NCBI GenBank assembly: GCA_012845835.1
Contig: JABAKD010000024.1
Span: 8,809,103 to 8,873,102, forward strand
Direction: 5' to 3'
Length of the DNA stretch: 64,000 nt
From: Undaria pinnatifida
Taxonomy: Eukaryota > Sar > Phaeophyceae > Laminariales > Alariaceae
The notes beneath the pieces are model-generated. The model was not told where the DNA came from. It did no database searches and saw only the letters and a list, made by a program, of their open reading frames with translations. Shown piece by piece: positions 24,281 through 38,026 of the stretch; within the stretch, counting starts at the first letter, position 1; each line of letters opens with the position of its first letter. Position numbers and translations under genes: made by a program.

Positions 24281-24498
24281 GGGGGGGGGAGGGTGGAGCT
24301 GATGTATGTCCCAGCGCGAAGAATATCAAGTACTCCCCGGCTTTTGCCGGCGGATGACCTTGTTCTGTGTAGCTCGGGTTTTCCCTGGGGGGGGGGGGAG
24401 GGTGGAGCTGATGTATGTCCCAGCGCGAAGAATATCAAGTACTCCCCGGCTTTTGCCGGCGGATGACCTTGTTCTGTGTAGCTCGGGTTTTCCCTGAC
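24281..24498. repeat. 109-bp tandem duplication
   Basis: Two nearly identical 109-bp units, each starting with a poly-G run and GGGTGGAGCTGATGTATG, and ending AGCTCGGGTTTTCCCTG. Each contains the short hairpin CCCCGGCTTTTGCCGG. The near identity points to recent duplication. Confidence 0.9.
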
Positions 24499-27290
24499 TG
24501 CTGTCGTGGTGTCTGCGCGACCCAGAGTAGTCTGTGTAACGCAGACAGAGTAGTGTTATATTTTCTTTTTCGTTTACCATTTGTGTGGTGATAGGTGGCT
24601 ATTATTATGGTGACCGGTGACCGCTATCCTAGTGGTATTATTATGTACAAATGGCGTGCGTGTTGGCCTGAAGGACATGGAGGCTGAAGGACTGTTAGGG
24701 TGGGTTCGTGAACGTGTCTCACAGGGAAGGAATTACCGTCTTGCCCGGCATGGTGAGCGGAAAAAGTTGCGATTCGTGGGGTGGAGAGACTGGTGAATGA
24801 TTATACCTTTTGCCATGCGGTGCGCGCCGTGTCTTGAACCGGAAGACGACATTGCTAAGCGCAGGCAGCACAGGCCACGAGCCTGCCCCAAGGGACAAGT
24901 GTTTGCGTTGTAACTGCGTATTTCGTTGATTAATGGTGGTCGCGGTTATTGTGCTAACCGGGACCAAAGCAACGTACGAGTCAAACCTCTTACGCGGTCG
25001 TGTCTCAATTGTTGGGAGTCGTTGGGGTGGCGAGGTACCCTTTTTATTCGATTAATGGGAGGGGTGACGGTTTCTTTGGGCAATGCATAACACGGATAGA
25101 TCCTAAAAGCTGTTATTATTTGTCACGAACCGCACCCTACAGGCTGCATATATGTGTTGGGGGTCAGGAGAGGTGTTTTTTTTTCTTGGAGTTAGTTTGG
25201 TTCGGAAAAATTCTTCTTTTTTTCGTTGAGTTAGTATGGTTTGGAAAAAATTCTTTTTATCTTGTCGTGTAGTATGCTGGTGTAATTTATTCCAGACAAA
25301 AGGATAGTGTCTAAACGAGATGATGTGTGTGTGTCGCCCACACAGCAAAGTTAACTTATAATGCGTGCTCGTTTCAGGAAACGAAGGGTAGGATCGGATT
25401 GGGGATGTTGGGATGGAAAAGAGCAGAGGAGTGATTTGCGGATTTTTTTTGTATGTAGAACGGGTAGGCTGGTGTTCGATATAGCGCGGTCGCACAGCAG
25501 TCCAACGCACCGCGCAACGACATCGCACTTGTCCCGTATATACAAAAAGTTTTACTTTTCTCACATGTTTTGTTCAAATCTAATTGATGCCGCTCTTAGG
25601 AACCCGCTGGAAAGGGGCATGGCGGTTACTTTTGGAAATATCCTGGATACGTTATTTTCGCGAGGGGGGGAGGGGAGGGCGTCGAGACAGGGTAGTTGCA
25701 TCGCGATTCCGCCTGTTGTTGCCTGTTTGGCGGGGGGGGGGGGTTGTTCGATGAAGTTCATTCTCGATCTCTGGCCTGTGTGTAATGTGAGGTTTCATTG
25801 AAGTAGCCTACGAGATAGAGGTGACAAGTTCCGTCTTGTTGGTCCAGGGCGGGGGGGGGTAAAGCGACGGCGGGAAAATGGAAGTTTTCTGCCGCGCCCC
25901 GGCCCTCTGGACCCAAACTGACTGGACAGATACAAGTGTATTTTTTACCTGTTGTATGGAGAGAAAAGAAAGCAAAGGGTAGATATGATATATTTTACGT
26001 CCATTCGTCGACGGTATGAGGATTGCAGCTCACTTTGGTTTTTTTACCGTATGATGAAAGCCATGACTGATGTGACGTTTGTCTCCTGGTTGAGGTAGGT
26101 GGTAGGTAGGTAGCTTAATGGCAGTAGCAGCAGCAGCAGCGTTGGTACATCCGTTAGTTCGTCGTTGCTCGCTGTCGAAGTTTATATTCAGTTATTAGCA
26201 AACGTGGGACGCGCGGCATTAAACTGCAACTAGGCTATTGTTACACTGTACTGCCCGCTGCTGTTCGTCGTCGCACAAAGTATTGACTTGGGCGAGCTAA
26301 GAAATTGTCGCGCGAGTAAAATGTGCTCGTTGTTGTTCTGAATTGTTTTGTGTGACGAATCGATTGTGTCGCGGTGCGCGAAGACCCAACTGACACGGCC
26401 CAGCGCTATAGTCATGGTATTTATCGCGGTTGTGGTGGTGTCTATTCTGAAAGCTCTTCCATTATTTAGTTGTTTTTTTGTTGGGATCGGCGGCGGTGTA
26501 TCGCCGCTAAAAGTATACCTGGTAGCGCTCCCCTCCCGAAGGAGCGCGTGCGTGAAACTTGTGACAGGCTGGGGTGCGATGCCAAGCGTGCTCTTGGTAA
26601 AGGATGGGGGGAAGAGTGGATGAACAAGTTTGGTCAATGAGCAGAGGGAGACGTGTGTAGATGATGTTTTGGATTATTTCGACGTCTATCATTCTGTCTG
26701 GCTGTCTCCCCGTGTTTAGTTGAAAAAATACCTTAATATTACTCATTTCTCATGAACGTTTGTGTCATGTGACCCTCGTGTATGCCAATGCTGTCGCACA
26801 ACACATTGCAATGATGCGAAATATGTGAGTTGTGGTACCACCTATAGTCCCGTGAGACCAAAAAAATATAAATAACATCCTGGCTTTCATCTCTTGTTCT
26901 TTTCGCGAGGTGGAGTTCGTTTGTTCATACGTGAAAAAAAAGTTTAGACGGCGGTCTCATGCCGAAGGTAAAGACGGTCATGCTTGAAAAAACGCACATC
27001 CCTTGCCTCTCCACTTTGCAAAAACAGGGAAACTTCGTTCGTCTTTTCCCTCGGAGGGAAAACGTTGAACGCATTTTTGACGACGGATTTGGCGTCGCAC
27101 GGGACTTTGAGCAGGTGATCCCAATTTGGGTGATTTTTTAGCAAATGAAAGATCGCGATAGTTGGCGGAGATACCAGCAAAAAACATTATCAATATCACC
27201 CCATTTTGTTCGCTGTTGTTTGATCAAACCGACCGTATTTTCGAATCTTACACAGACAGCAGCAAACAGCTCTGGTGAGCACAAACAGGT
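24499..27290. other. intergenic stretch, no gene recognised
   Basis: Short open frames on both strands (longest 153 codons at 25103-25564, minus) show no known motifs. An imperfect duplication of TTGGTTCGGAAAAATTCTTCTTTTT is visible at about 25195-25260. CAG-type units lie at about 26125-26140 and one TACCTGGTA at 26516-26524. Confidence 0.45.
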
Positions 27291-28132
27291 TATCAAACCC
27301 TCTCATATGTGAGATGGCATGTGGCGTGTATCAGCGTATAGCTGGTGTACGCTCGTAGGCTCGCTTTTGGATGACCCGATGAAGACACAGCCTATAATAT
27401 ATATGATTTGAGGCAAACAAAGGCCACGGTTAGGTGAGCCTGTGAGAGCAGAGAGCTCTAGCAGAGAAGATGTTCGGCGACCCCAGGCCGATATGTTGAT
27501 TGATGATTCATTTGCTCACAGATGAGAGCTGATGGTGAGCAAGAAGGAGTGAGCACATGTCGGCGATGCGCCTGTGCATCGCTCGTCGCTCAAAGACAAG
27601 GACCCTCGAAATCCGTTGCAAACAAAAAGAAAAGGACCTTTGAAATGGACCCTCGAACAACGGTACTAACCCATGTAATTCCAGGTACGAATAAAAAACA
27701 AAAACCAAGCTATGGCCCCAAGAAGCAAAAGACCCCAATACGAGATCCTACAGCCTTGTTGTTTAACAACTCGTATCTCAGGGTATGTGATCATATGACC
27801 CTACGTAGCCTATCTTCATACTTCAGCAACAACTCGTGTCTTGTATATTGCTACCGGTTCCAAGAGGGATACCGAAGACGGTCCCTCTCAACGTGTACCA
27901 GTACGTACTACATGTACCAGGCTTCTGGATATGATTAGCCTGTATAACTGCTGTGTATCATGTATACAAGATATTGCTGCTGAGACTTGTGCTTGCCACG
28001 TACTGCATCGATAAACGACAACTACCAGACTGAAAGCTGTCTGCCGTACTATCAACGTGCAATGTATACCAGATGACTTTAAATGTTATCAAGTAGCGAC
28101 ATGATGGTTACTGACAGGTAGCATCTCTAACA
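27291..28132 (-). repeat. 3' LTR of element A
   Basis: Left-hand LTR, about 840 bp, matching 39898-40744 at roughly 97%. The right edge reads GTAGCATCTCTAACA, giving a TGTTAGAGATGC start on the element's sense strand. The left edge is placed by homology with the other LTR and is uncertain by some bases. Confidence 0.8.
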
Positions 28133-30340
28133 CTTCCTCCCGTTAGGTTAACAATTTCTCACCTTGCGTTACATGCTGAAAATTCCGTATCATAAACACT
28201 TGCAGCAACAATGATAAATTCTGGGAAAGATATTTTTCGTAGAGCAAGCTCATCTTGCTAAAATACCCAAGGGGTGAACACAAAATAAGCGGACACGAAA
28301 AATCCTGTTCTGACACTATAGGTGCTTCTGCACATGTTTATGCAAGTTAAACTTACTAGTAATAGCTCACAATACTAGAATCATCAGACGTGAACTATAT
28401 TCAGGTCGGATAATCGACCAAGGAATAGAAGATGTTTGTAGTAATTTAAAACAATGAATGTGTTTATCGTTCCGCAACAATAATAGGAGTGAACAGCCTA
28501 CCAGTGTTCCTGCCGCCCTCAAACAAAGGAGCAAAGGGGCACTGCCAGCGATTTACAGCTGAATAAAGACCACTTATTCTAGAGAGACATCCTCTCTCGT
28601 GTATCTTAGTCTTCCGTTTGAACTTGTCCAGGTGGCGGGTTTTCCGGCCGCATATCCTGAAGTACCGGAGATGCCGCAGTTAAAAATTTATATTTTAACT
28701 ACCTTGTCGAAATTACCTATTCGACTTGTACCCTCACTTGGTACTAAGTGCAATACTTCGTAATTTCCTAACCGTGCACAACACCGGTCGTTGTCTCCAC
28801 TCGCCCCGTACAAAGAGAACATGCGACACTCCACGTACAGCTTTGGTAAAGAGATAACGCATTTCACACTTCCAATGGCTTGACCTTGTTGGTGTAGACG
28901 TTGTCGGTGTAGACGTTGTTGGTGTGGACGTCGTTGGTGTGCTTGGTCCGTTGTCCGTCACTTGGACTTAGAGGCTTATCTTAATCTTGAAGCTGGAGAG
29001 GTAGGTATATTTATTTATCTCAAAACTCATTGCCGTCATCGGCTCCGCCTCGACTGTTAATTATGCAGCCAGTCTTTGCGTCTTGGCCTCGATGTTTGTG
29101 GGCTCGTCGTTCAGGATGGAGAGGAAGCTTAAGGTTGGCTTGCGGATGTAAACGAAGGCCGGAGATATCGCCAGTGGCTCTTGATCGTCCTGTGTTGATT
29201 CTGCAGATCCTGTTTCGGGGTTTGCCCGTGGCTGTCGTTTTGCTGTCATGAGCGTGTGAACCTCCTCCTGACGGTTTGTTTCGTCGTTGAGCTTGACTCC
29301 AAGGCTTAGCTCAAAAGTAGCTGATGTGATCCCGGGTGTAGCGGACATTGTCGATCCGTCAACCCTTTGGCTCAGTTGATGGTGCGGTGGTCCCAGATGG
29401 CGATGATCCAGCGACTCCATTGATCCCATGTGATGCTGTTCGTCCAGCTGATGCTCCGGTGATCCAAGATGAAGTTGATTCAGTGATCCCGGATGCAGTT
29501 GCTCTGATGTACGATGGTGATCCAGATGACGTTGCTCCGAAGACCCCATGCGAAGACGGTTTGGAAATCCCAGCTCCGGTAATTCCGGTTCCGGTGATTC
29601 CAGACGATGCTGATCCGTGAAGTGGATGGCATCTTAGTATGTCGTTGGGGGTTTTAATCACCCGGTTTTCCTCCTCCGAGATCCGAAACGGGTCTCTCTC
29701 GGTGCAGGTGAAATTCACACATACGTGGTCGGTGGGGTTGTCCCCGATGCTCCTACCGCATGCGTGTTGTCGAAGGTATCCTCGATGCTTGAGTTGGGTC
29801 TTGTACTGGCAGTCTCGTGATGCGGTACATCCGGTGCGGCCCCAGTTGTAGTGGAATGTGCGTCCCCGGGCGTACTAGCAGATAGATGTATTTCCTGTCA
29901 AGGACACCCCGACGTCTTGCGGTAGTGCTCCAGCCCTTGATGGCGATTCTCCAATCTCTGGTGATGATGACTCTTCTTCCTCTGATGAGGATGCTCCAGC
30001 TCCCGTCGATGACGCTCCGGCTGTTGTCGATGACTTTCCCCTTCCAGAAGGTTGTTCTCGTAGTAGTGTAGCATGACCTGGACTAGCGCACAAAAGCGCT
30101 CCGTCTCAGTGACAATGGCTTTCTCGGGCGTGTCCGGGATTTGCGCATGTTGGCGCTCAGTCTCCGTGATAGTAGCCTCTCCGGACGTGTTGTTTCCACC
30201 TGATGGTGTGCACTCCTTTTGGGTTGCATGGTTCTGTCCATGCCACGCGGGCACCCTCTTTCGTTGGGGCGTTACCGTCGTGGTGTGCTCCATGGCTATG
30301 CTGGAGTTGGTGCAGAACCCTCAGATTTCTTCGAGTGTGC
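28133..30340 (-). other. 3' internal part of element A, no pol domains
   Basis: About 2.2 kb between protease and 3' LTR in which I find no integrase, RT or RNase H motif. Contents on the minus strand include Pro-Thr-Thr-Ser-Thr repeats from 15-bp units (about 28890-28945), a Gly/Ser/Thr-rich segment with recurring G-I-T (29360-29630) and a Cys/His-rich segment (about 29720-29880) containing CQYKTQLKHRGYLRQHAC. The last loosely resembles a worn C2H2 finger; that is a guess. The origin of this sequence is unknown. Confidence 0.45.
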
Positions 30341-32000
30341 AACCGCCTCGACTGGCGTCGTTGCTTGCCTGTGCTGCAGGAACTACAGCAGGCGTTGATG
30401 ATGTATCAGCCGTGTCGCCCAGGGTGCGAAGAAATACGTCGTAAGAGCATAAACCCTTGTCCTCTGGGTGTTGGGTGAGCGGAAGCGAAGTGCTGCTGTC
30501 GAATTGAAAGTGGGGGTTTCCCGTCTCGAGGATAGTGCTTACCTCTGCTTGCATTGCTTTGATGGAAGAGAAGACGTTGCCTCCCAGTCCAGGTACGAAC
30601 ATGGCCGAGATGCGAAGAGGAACATGCTTGCCAGCCTGGTCGATGATGTATCCCCAGATGGTGCCCGTTGCTGTTGCGAATACCTTCTTGTGCCCGTTGG
30701 CCATGATGGTCTTCGGGTCCGTTAGTTTCTTGTAATCCGTCATGCTTTTCCGCAGTCTTGGAATCAGCTCCTCGTCTATCAAGTGGTCCGATGCGCCGCT
30801 GTCCACAATCATCGTGAACCTGTCGATGTTGGGGTGAAAGCCCCTTTTGCCGCTGCCGTTGGGGTGAAAAGCCCTGTTGCCGCTACCATCTAGCAGCCCT
30901 GTAAACGCGAATCCCTCTTCGAAACCATCGTCGAAGTTGAGGGACGGCTTTTCGTCGTCGGTGGGACGTGTGCTAACGCCTTGTACAGCAGAGGCAGTGT
31001 GAGCGCGTCCGCTCTGCGGCGGGCTTGGTGCTCCTTGCTTGTAGCATTCCGTGTCGGCGTGCGAGACAGTTTTGTGTACAGAACACCACTTGTGCTCAGC
31101 TCCAATGTTGGATGCTGCCTTGCCGTTTGAAGATTCTTTGCCAGTAGACTTCCTCTTCCAGCAGTTGCGGGCGTAGTGCCCTTGCTTTCCGCAATGACTG
31201 CATGTCGATGCCGCAGTCATGGCTACGCCACGACCAGCGGTCTTGGTGTCGCTGTTGCGGGAAAGATAATCTAAATAAAGATGGTGCATCGTGCTTTGCA
31301 TTTGATCGATGTCGAAAGTCGGGTCTCGGTACATCATCATCTTGATGTCCTTGTACTCCGCCGTGAATTCTTGTACACTGATGTCCTTGAATCTGCGGTC
31401 GGAAATCATCTCGCCCATCTTCTCGAGCTCAGAGCGCGCGAGCGTCTTTTCCATAAAGTATGAGTCCGGACCTTCTCCTTGCTCCATGTTGGAGTTGAGG
31501 AGCTTGTCCATTTTCCCCAGATCACTTCGTCAGTGACCTTGTTGTGCTTCGAGACAAGCTCTTGTAGGGCCTTTTGTCCGTCACCGGTCGTCCCAGTATC
31601 ATCTTCGTGCTTGAGTACAAGTAGAGATGCTGGTTTCTCCGTTAGTAGAAAAAGCATGGCGTACAGATCTTGATTTGCCCTTTCATAAGCTGCGATTTCT
31701 TGTGCGAGTGCCGGTGAAGATTCCATACCGGCCGTCGCTTCGGTCGGTCGAGGATGAGGTTAGCGATATCTCGTCTGGATACTCCAATTACAACCGCTAA
31801 TCGTTTATAACAATCTCGAAATTCGGCTGGGCTGCGCCCATCGAACTTTTTAAGGCCTTTGATGGCGTTTGCCAGGTTCCCGCTGCTGTTGTTGGTGAGC
31901 TCCTCTATGGCGGTAGGATGTACTGGTAGCCGAAAGATCTTGTATGGCCCTACAATGGTTGTAGCGGTTGCTGTTGTTGTACCGAGTGAAAACAGCAAGT
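30340..32000 (-). pseudogene. Gag-protease remnant of element A
   Basis: The minus strand encodes a Gag-like N-terminal part with L-K-K-F-D-G-R-S-P-A-E-F, a CCHC zinc knuckle (CSHCGKQGHYARNC, about 31150-31205) and a retroviral-type aspartic protease active site (IVDSGASDHLID, about 30775-30815). The segment after the protease resembles the usual Copia region up to the point where the integrase should start. It is broken in one or two places. Its job in an intact relative would be particle formation and polyprotein processing. Confidence 0.75.
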
Positions 32001-32148
32001 TACTGCTGTGACTGTTCGAATTTGTCCTCGATTGAACAGTCTTTTGGGGTCCTCAGATCTACGATGAGCCTGGTGACCAAAAATAATTTTCCGTGGGTGA
32101 CAGCTCTGTCCCTCTTGAAAAATCGATAAGTACAATGCTCCTTTAGCA

Positions 32149-32153
32149 GATAG
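32149..32153. repeat. target-site duplication GATAG (left)
   Basis: GATAG directly abuts the left TG end of element B and recurs at 38552-38556 after its right CA end. A 5-bp duplication is usual for Copia integration. Confidence 0.92.
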
Positions 32154-32685
32154 TGTTGGTAAATCAGTGGCTTCTGGAGAAAGGTATTATATTGGAGAGA
32201 CCAATGTCTGGAGAGACAGGTCAGAAAGTGGAGTGGGTCATGTGGGCCAACTCTCCACAGCCCAGTAACAACCGCTCGTAGTCGAATACCTAAACCTCCT
32301 CGCATATTGCCTACTCGTACATACCCGTGGGACTGCTCGTGGGTGATACCACGAGACGATCCCTGTAACTTACCTCCGTGACACAACGTATGTAACTGTA
32401 ACTTATTGCTAGGCTGTTCGTTGAGACAAGCTATATCGTGTTAGCAACACTACAGGAATGTTCCTACTCGTCAATGTGTCCAACGTACCGACATACCAAC
32501 GTACCGTACACACCACTACGATCCGATGTATAACTCGTGCACATGTACAATCTACCGAAGTACCGTAGCACCACAAGAAGAGTATTCTGGTACAACAACA
32601 TACAATCAACAGTTCTGCTATTCAAACCAACCAATCAGAGTTTCACCGCAGTACAGTTGATACATACATGCCGCTATCACGAACA
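32154..32685 (-). repeat. 3' LTR of element B
   Basis: 532 bp from TGTTGGTAAATCAG to GCTATCACGAACA, nearly identical to 38027-38551. It contains a 24-bp block (32415-32438) that recurs at the edge of element C's LTRs. Confidence 0.95.
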
Positions 32686-32769
32686 CCCTCCCTAGGGGCT
32701 GTTGTATCTACCAGACCAAATACATATCAAACAAAAACAAAAACAAAACGACTCAGACTTCTACTTCTT

Positions 32770-35700
32770 GATACCAAGTGCAGGTGAACTTCAAAAAGAT
32801 CTCTCGGCAACGCCTTCGTGAGGATGTCCGCGTGTTGTTTCTCGCTGGGGACGTGGGTGACTTCGATCACACCCTCCTCGGTCAGATTCCTAAGAAAGTG
32901 GTGCCTCACATCGATGTGCTTACTCCTACTCGAGCTCAGCGGGTTCTCTGCGAGCGCAATCGCCCCCTCGTTGTCTTCAAGGACATCTATCTTACGAGAC
33001 TTCGCACTAGGCCTCAGGAACTGAAGCATTCCGTTTACAAACAGAGCCTCCTTCACACCATCTCCCATCGCAAGATACTCTGCTTCTGAAGTTGACTGTG
33101 AAACGCATTTCTGCGTCCTAGAAATCCAAACTACAAGCATCGCCGCCACGAAAACCATCGCACCCGGAACTGATTTACGGTCAGTGGCCCTACTTGCAAA
33201 GTCAGCATCCACATACACCAACGTGCCTGCGTCTACCGAACTATCCTGCTTGAACTTCAAAGTCAGATGCGCCGTTTCCAGAAGATAATTGAGAATATTC
33301 TGAGCTGCCTTCCAGTGGCTCCTCTTTGGTTCGTGAGAGTGCCTCGCCACCGCCCGCACAGCATTCGCGATGTCGGGCTTTGTCTGGCTGGCGATCCACA
33401 TCAGGCTCCCCACCACCTCTCGAAACGGCACATCTCCTGCCCCCTCATCCTCCATCACGGACCTGTTATAATTGGCAAGGGAAGCAGGGATCGAGCTGGT
33501 GCGACATATATTGAATCTCTCGAGAACACTCCTGATATACCTTTCCTGAGAAATCTCAATCGTACCAGCCTCACGGTCGCGAATATATTCACAACCTAGA
33601 AAGAACTTGACCTCCCCCAAGTCCTTCGTATGAAGAGAGTCACCTAGTGCTGCCACAACCACCTTGGCAAGGCTCTTACTTCTTGCATACAGAATGTCAT
33701 CCACGTGGATCGCGACCCTCCCCAATACCTCGTCTCCCATCATGAAACGCAGGACACAGGGGTCAGACATTGACTGCTCAAAACCAATCCTCTTCAGTTC
33801 CGACACCAGCCTCTTGTAAAATGTCCTAGAAGCCTGCTTCAATCCGTACAAACTCTTGTTCAAACGGACAACCTTTCCCTGACTTCGACCCGCAGCCAGG
33901 GGGCAACTTCATGAACACCTCGTGATCCAATTCCGACTGAACAAATGCTTGCTCAATATCCAAGTGGAGCCAAATTATTGTACAAACACGCCAACACTAT
34001 CAGCAATCGTAAAGATGCAGCATTTGCGGTAGGCGAGAATGTCTCAAGATAATCCACACCATACTTCTGCTTGAAGCCCTTCGCTACAAGCCTAGCCTTG
34101 GCCTTCACTATCTTTCCTGTTTCGTCTGCTTTCCACTTGAAAACCCATCTAGCATCAATCACATTACAGCCTATCGGGACTTTTACTGCCAACGTGAACG
34201 TTCCTGCTCTTATCAAGCCTTCAATTTCGGCAGACCTGGCTCCTTCCCAAATCTTAGCGTACTTCGAACGCTGGGCTTCCTGATAACTACCAGGCTCCGA
34301 TTCTACATCCTGAACCAGTTCTTTCGGCAATTCCGTCTCATCACCTGCTCTCTGCTCCGACAACAATGAGTACACGACCTCTTTCGCGAAGATGGGTCCT
34401 AGGGTGGCCATGAGGCCGGGTACACTCTGCTGGTTGACTGCACGAGTTTGCGCGCGAGTCCTACCTTCTCTCACTTCATCATTTTCACGCGCGGAAGTAT
34501 TAAAGTCAGCAAGCTCGGCCACATGCCGCGGACGACGAGCGGCTGGAGGGGATGCCTCCGCCTCTACCAGTCCTCCCGACCCAATCGACTCTTCATCATC
34601 ATGCCTCCCTGCCCCATCGACTCTACCTCATCATCCCCTCCCAGATCCCCCATCTCTACCTCTCCTGATGCCTGCCCTCCCTGGCCCTCCCCGTCATTCA
34701 CAGGCGAAGACACAGAAGGAGCTACACTACCAGAAGAAATGTTCACGGGGGCAGACTGTTCAGCAGGGGAAGATGGAACAGAAAAGTACGGGCCTATACT
34801 ACCTGCGCCAACACTCTCAACCTCCTCGACTCCCGCACCAGAGGACACGGCATCACGTTTCAAAAGTGTGTGAGCGACCCCTCTTCCCACAAGCGGCCAT
34901 ATCTCGGTTTCAACATCGTCGTCACTATCCTCCCCTTCCTCCTCTGCTACCTCTATCGGCAAAGAAGGTTGCAGCGGAGGGAGCTGTGACGGCAGCACCT
35001 CCCACGTCACATCCCTCGTTTCTTGAATAGTACTTTGCCTCGTAAGTACTCTATGACAATCACGCGGGTGGTCTCTCGAAGGACCGACATAGAAACAACT
35101 CTCACCCTTCGGCAGCAGCTTTGACGGTCGCTGCCACCTACAGTAGGCGGGCTTCAAAAACGGATACGGTCTAGCGGGACGAGGTTCACCATACCACATT
35201 TCATACGGCGATTTGGATTCAGGGTTAGCATAACACGCAGTGTGGTTCATCGCTTCGCAAGCCCAGTGCATAGCCTCAGCCCAGAGTTTATCAGTCTTAG
35301 GTAACTGTACATGCCCAAAAAGAACTTTAGCTTGAATACGAGCCGCCATCGCGGCCTCCTCTATCAATCCCAGTCCACGCTCTGCAACACCATTATATTG
35401 CGGACTATAAGCCGGTGTGAACTCTTGTTTGATCAAAAGCTCGTTGCACACAGATGCAAACTCCCCCCCGAAAAACTCCCCACCATTGTCAGACCTAACA
35501 ATCTCAACCAATGACGGGACACCATCAGCACGCACACTCGCAAGAAAACTCCGGAAAGCACTGCCAGCGTCTGATTTATTTTTCAGGAAATACAGCCATG
35601 CACGTCTCGTGAAATCATCCTTCACAATCATGGGGTAATGTTTTCCCCCTACGGACGCAATGTCCTTCCTTCCTCCCAGGTCAACAAAAACTCTCCCCAA

Positions 35701-37940
35701 CTTTTTATCCGATCGAGTTTTAGTTTCCCGAACGATTCCTTTCCGAATAGCCTTCGACATTGAACACCCTGAACAAGCATGCATGTCACCAACCAACTTG
35801 GTATCTAATCGCTTTGCAGTAGTGCGAAGCAGACCCTCGTGCGAATGTGCATAAATATTGTGGAAATCGTTGATATCCATCGTAGTTTCATGCTTGGGGT
35901 TGGCGGGAGTGAGAGCAGCCAACACCGTACCAACAGAGGCTTCTCCTAGGCGATACGCAGACGCAATCAGCATGGCATCGAAGTTCTGAAAAGTTACTTG
36001 TCCATTGAATGCAGTCATAACACCATTAGGACCACCAAGACCATTCCATGACTCACCATCAAACTCTGCACTCGGAGAAAACAGATTATACCCCAAGTTG
36101 GGAGAGTACAATACGTTCTTCAATTCCACGGAGAACTCACTGTCAGCAGTCACAAATACCAAGTCTAGCGTTCCGGAGTAGGCTACTTTACAAGACACGC
36201 CACCAATTCCATTCACACTTCTGTGGCAAGGCTTCAAGTCTCTCATGCAAGACAGGGAATCAGTCATGTGATATGAAGTGCCTGTGTCAGCATACCAATC
36301 CTCGACATATCTAGCCTTGTTGACAGCTTTCAGGATCATATCATTACTGACGGCGCTCATAATCAGATCATCACGGGACGTCATCAGACACTTGAGACCA
36401 GAGACATCATACCACATCCTACTCAAATCATCACACGCCTTCAAGACCACTTCCTTACGACATGCTGCAAGCAACACCTTTTGGCAGTCATCACTCATGC
36501 GGTAACTACCATTTCTGCACACCAGATCCGAATCAGGAATAGCACACTGCTCACCGCTCTCATTCTCGTCGGCCTCGGGCTTTCCAGTCTGGGAAGGATG
36601 AGGGATGATGCGAACCTTGCAGTCGAGCTTCATGTGACCCACCTCCCCACACTTGTAACACCTCCCCTGAAAAGACTTCTTCGAGGAATCAGACTCAGAG
36701 TTAGACTTCTGCTTGTTGTGCTTCTTGAAGTTACTCTTCTTCTTCGCAGGCCTAGACACCAGAGCAACACTATTCTGCTTCTTAGAACCACCCTGTGCTT
36801 GCAAGTCCAGGTACCGCTCACGCACTTTGGTCTCGATGAAAGAGGGGTCATTCGAACAGAACACCACAAGAGTCTCACGTAAAGTCTTGTACTCGGGGGA
36901 CAGTCCTTCCAGCATGATATTGCACACTTCACGATCATCCTTCGTTACTTCAAGCATGGTCAACACACCAAGCGTCTCTCTGATGGATGAAAAGAAAGTT
37001 GTGGGATTCTCGTGGGGACGCATGCGCAGAGACTTCAGTTTTTCTTCTTGCACTCGAATTTGACTCTGACTCAACGGTAGAAAGTGATCCTTGAGCGCGC
37101 GAAAAGCCTTATACGGGGAACCAGCTTGCCTTGCCATGTTTTTGTGGCTGTCTTTCTTCAAGCAGTCGAACAGAAACCACCAAGCAATCTCATGCTGACG
37201 CAGTACACCAACGCTGTATCCCTTCTCTACCCAAGGGGTCAAGTCGAAATTAACGTCGGCGATTTTAATGTCGATATCACAGGTGAACGGCTCGCTCAGA
37301 TTGTAGTGACGAGCTTTGAGCAGAAAATTCTGCGACCATGAAGGATACGATACATCAGTACCGATAAATTCAGGAGCCTTGGGAACTTTCTTGAAAAGAC
37401 CCCCACCCAAGCTCTCCCCCGAACTACTGTCAGCCGCTGGGATCAGTGTGTTCCCACTAGCGACTTTTCCCCACTACTCACTTGCTGAGGTAGTGGGCGG
37501 AACAGAGGACTGGCTACCTAAAGCCCCACCAACAGTCCCGTCAACCGAACCAAAGTTTACTGCAGGAACAAAGGAACGATTCTCATCAGAAACACGCGGG
37601 TTCAAGCCTGGGTCTACAACACCCCTACTCCCAACCCTCATGTCGGACACGCCAAAGCCTAGGGTATCGCCTCCCGTACTCCTCGCGGTCCTACCGGCGG
37701 CACCCGATTGGTGCACACCAGACTCTAGTTCGATGCCTCGCGGCGCAGCACGCGAACTAGAGGACTCCACATTCTCCCTCTGGTGTGTCTCAACAACTGT
37801 CTGGAGCATCTGCTGCTGGTTAGACAACATATCCAGCATTTGAGACACTCGAGACTCTAAGGAATCCATTCTCTCACCAAAGCCCTGCGGGTCAACCTGT
37901 TGGTTTGCCGCAGGGTCACCTCCCTCCTGTTCAGCCATGA
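32770..37940 (-). pseudogene. Gag-Pol region of element B
   Basis: Reads leftwards: Gag N-terminus with a heptad-like Gln/Leu stretch; zinc knuckle CYKCGEVGHMKLDC (about 36620-36665); protease YADTGTSYHM (about 36270-36305); integrase with C-x2-C, VFVDLGG and VRSDNGGEF (35450-35800); RT with [18 protein letters not shown] and HVDDIL (33680-34110); RNase H with YVDADFA, EAEYLAM and HADILTKAL (32800-33220). These are the standard Copia domains. The region is broken in about three places, so it is treated as a fossil. Confidence 0.92.
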
Positions 37941-38026
37941 CGAGGCCGGTTGATCAAGCCGCCCTCACAGACTCGTCGAACACAGTCCAGGGGGACGTAC
38001 AGCAGTCGACCGATAGCGCTATAGCG

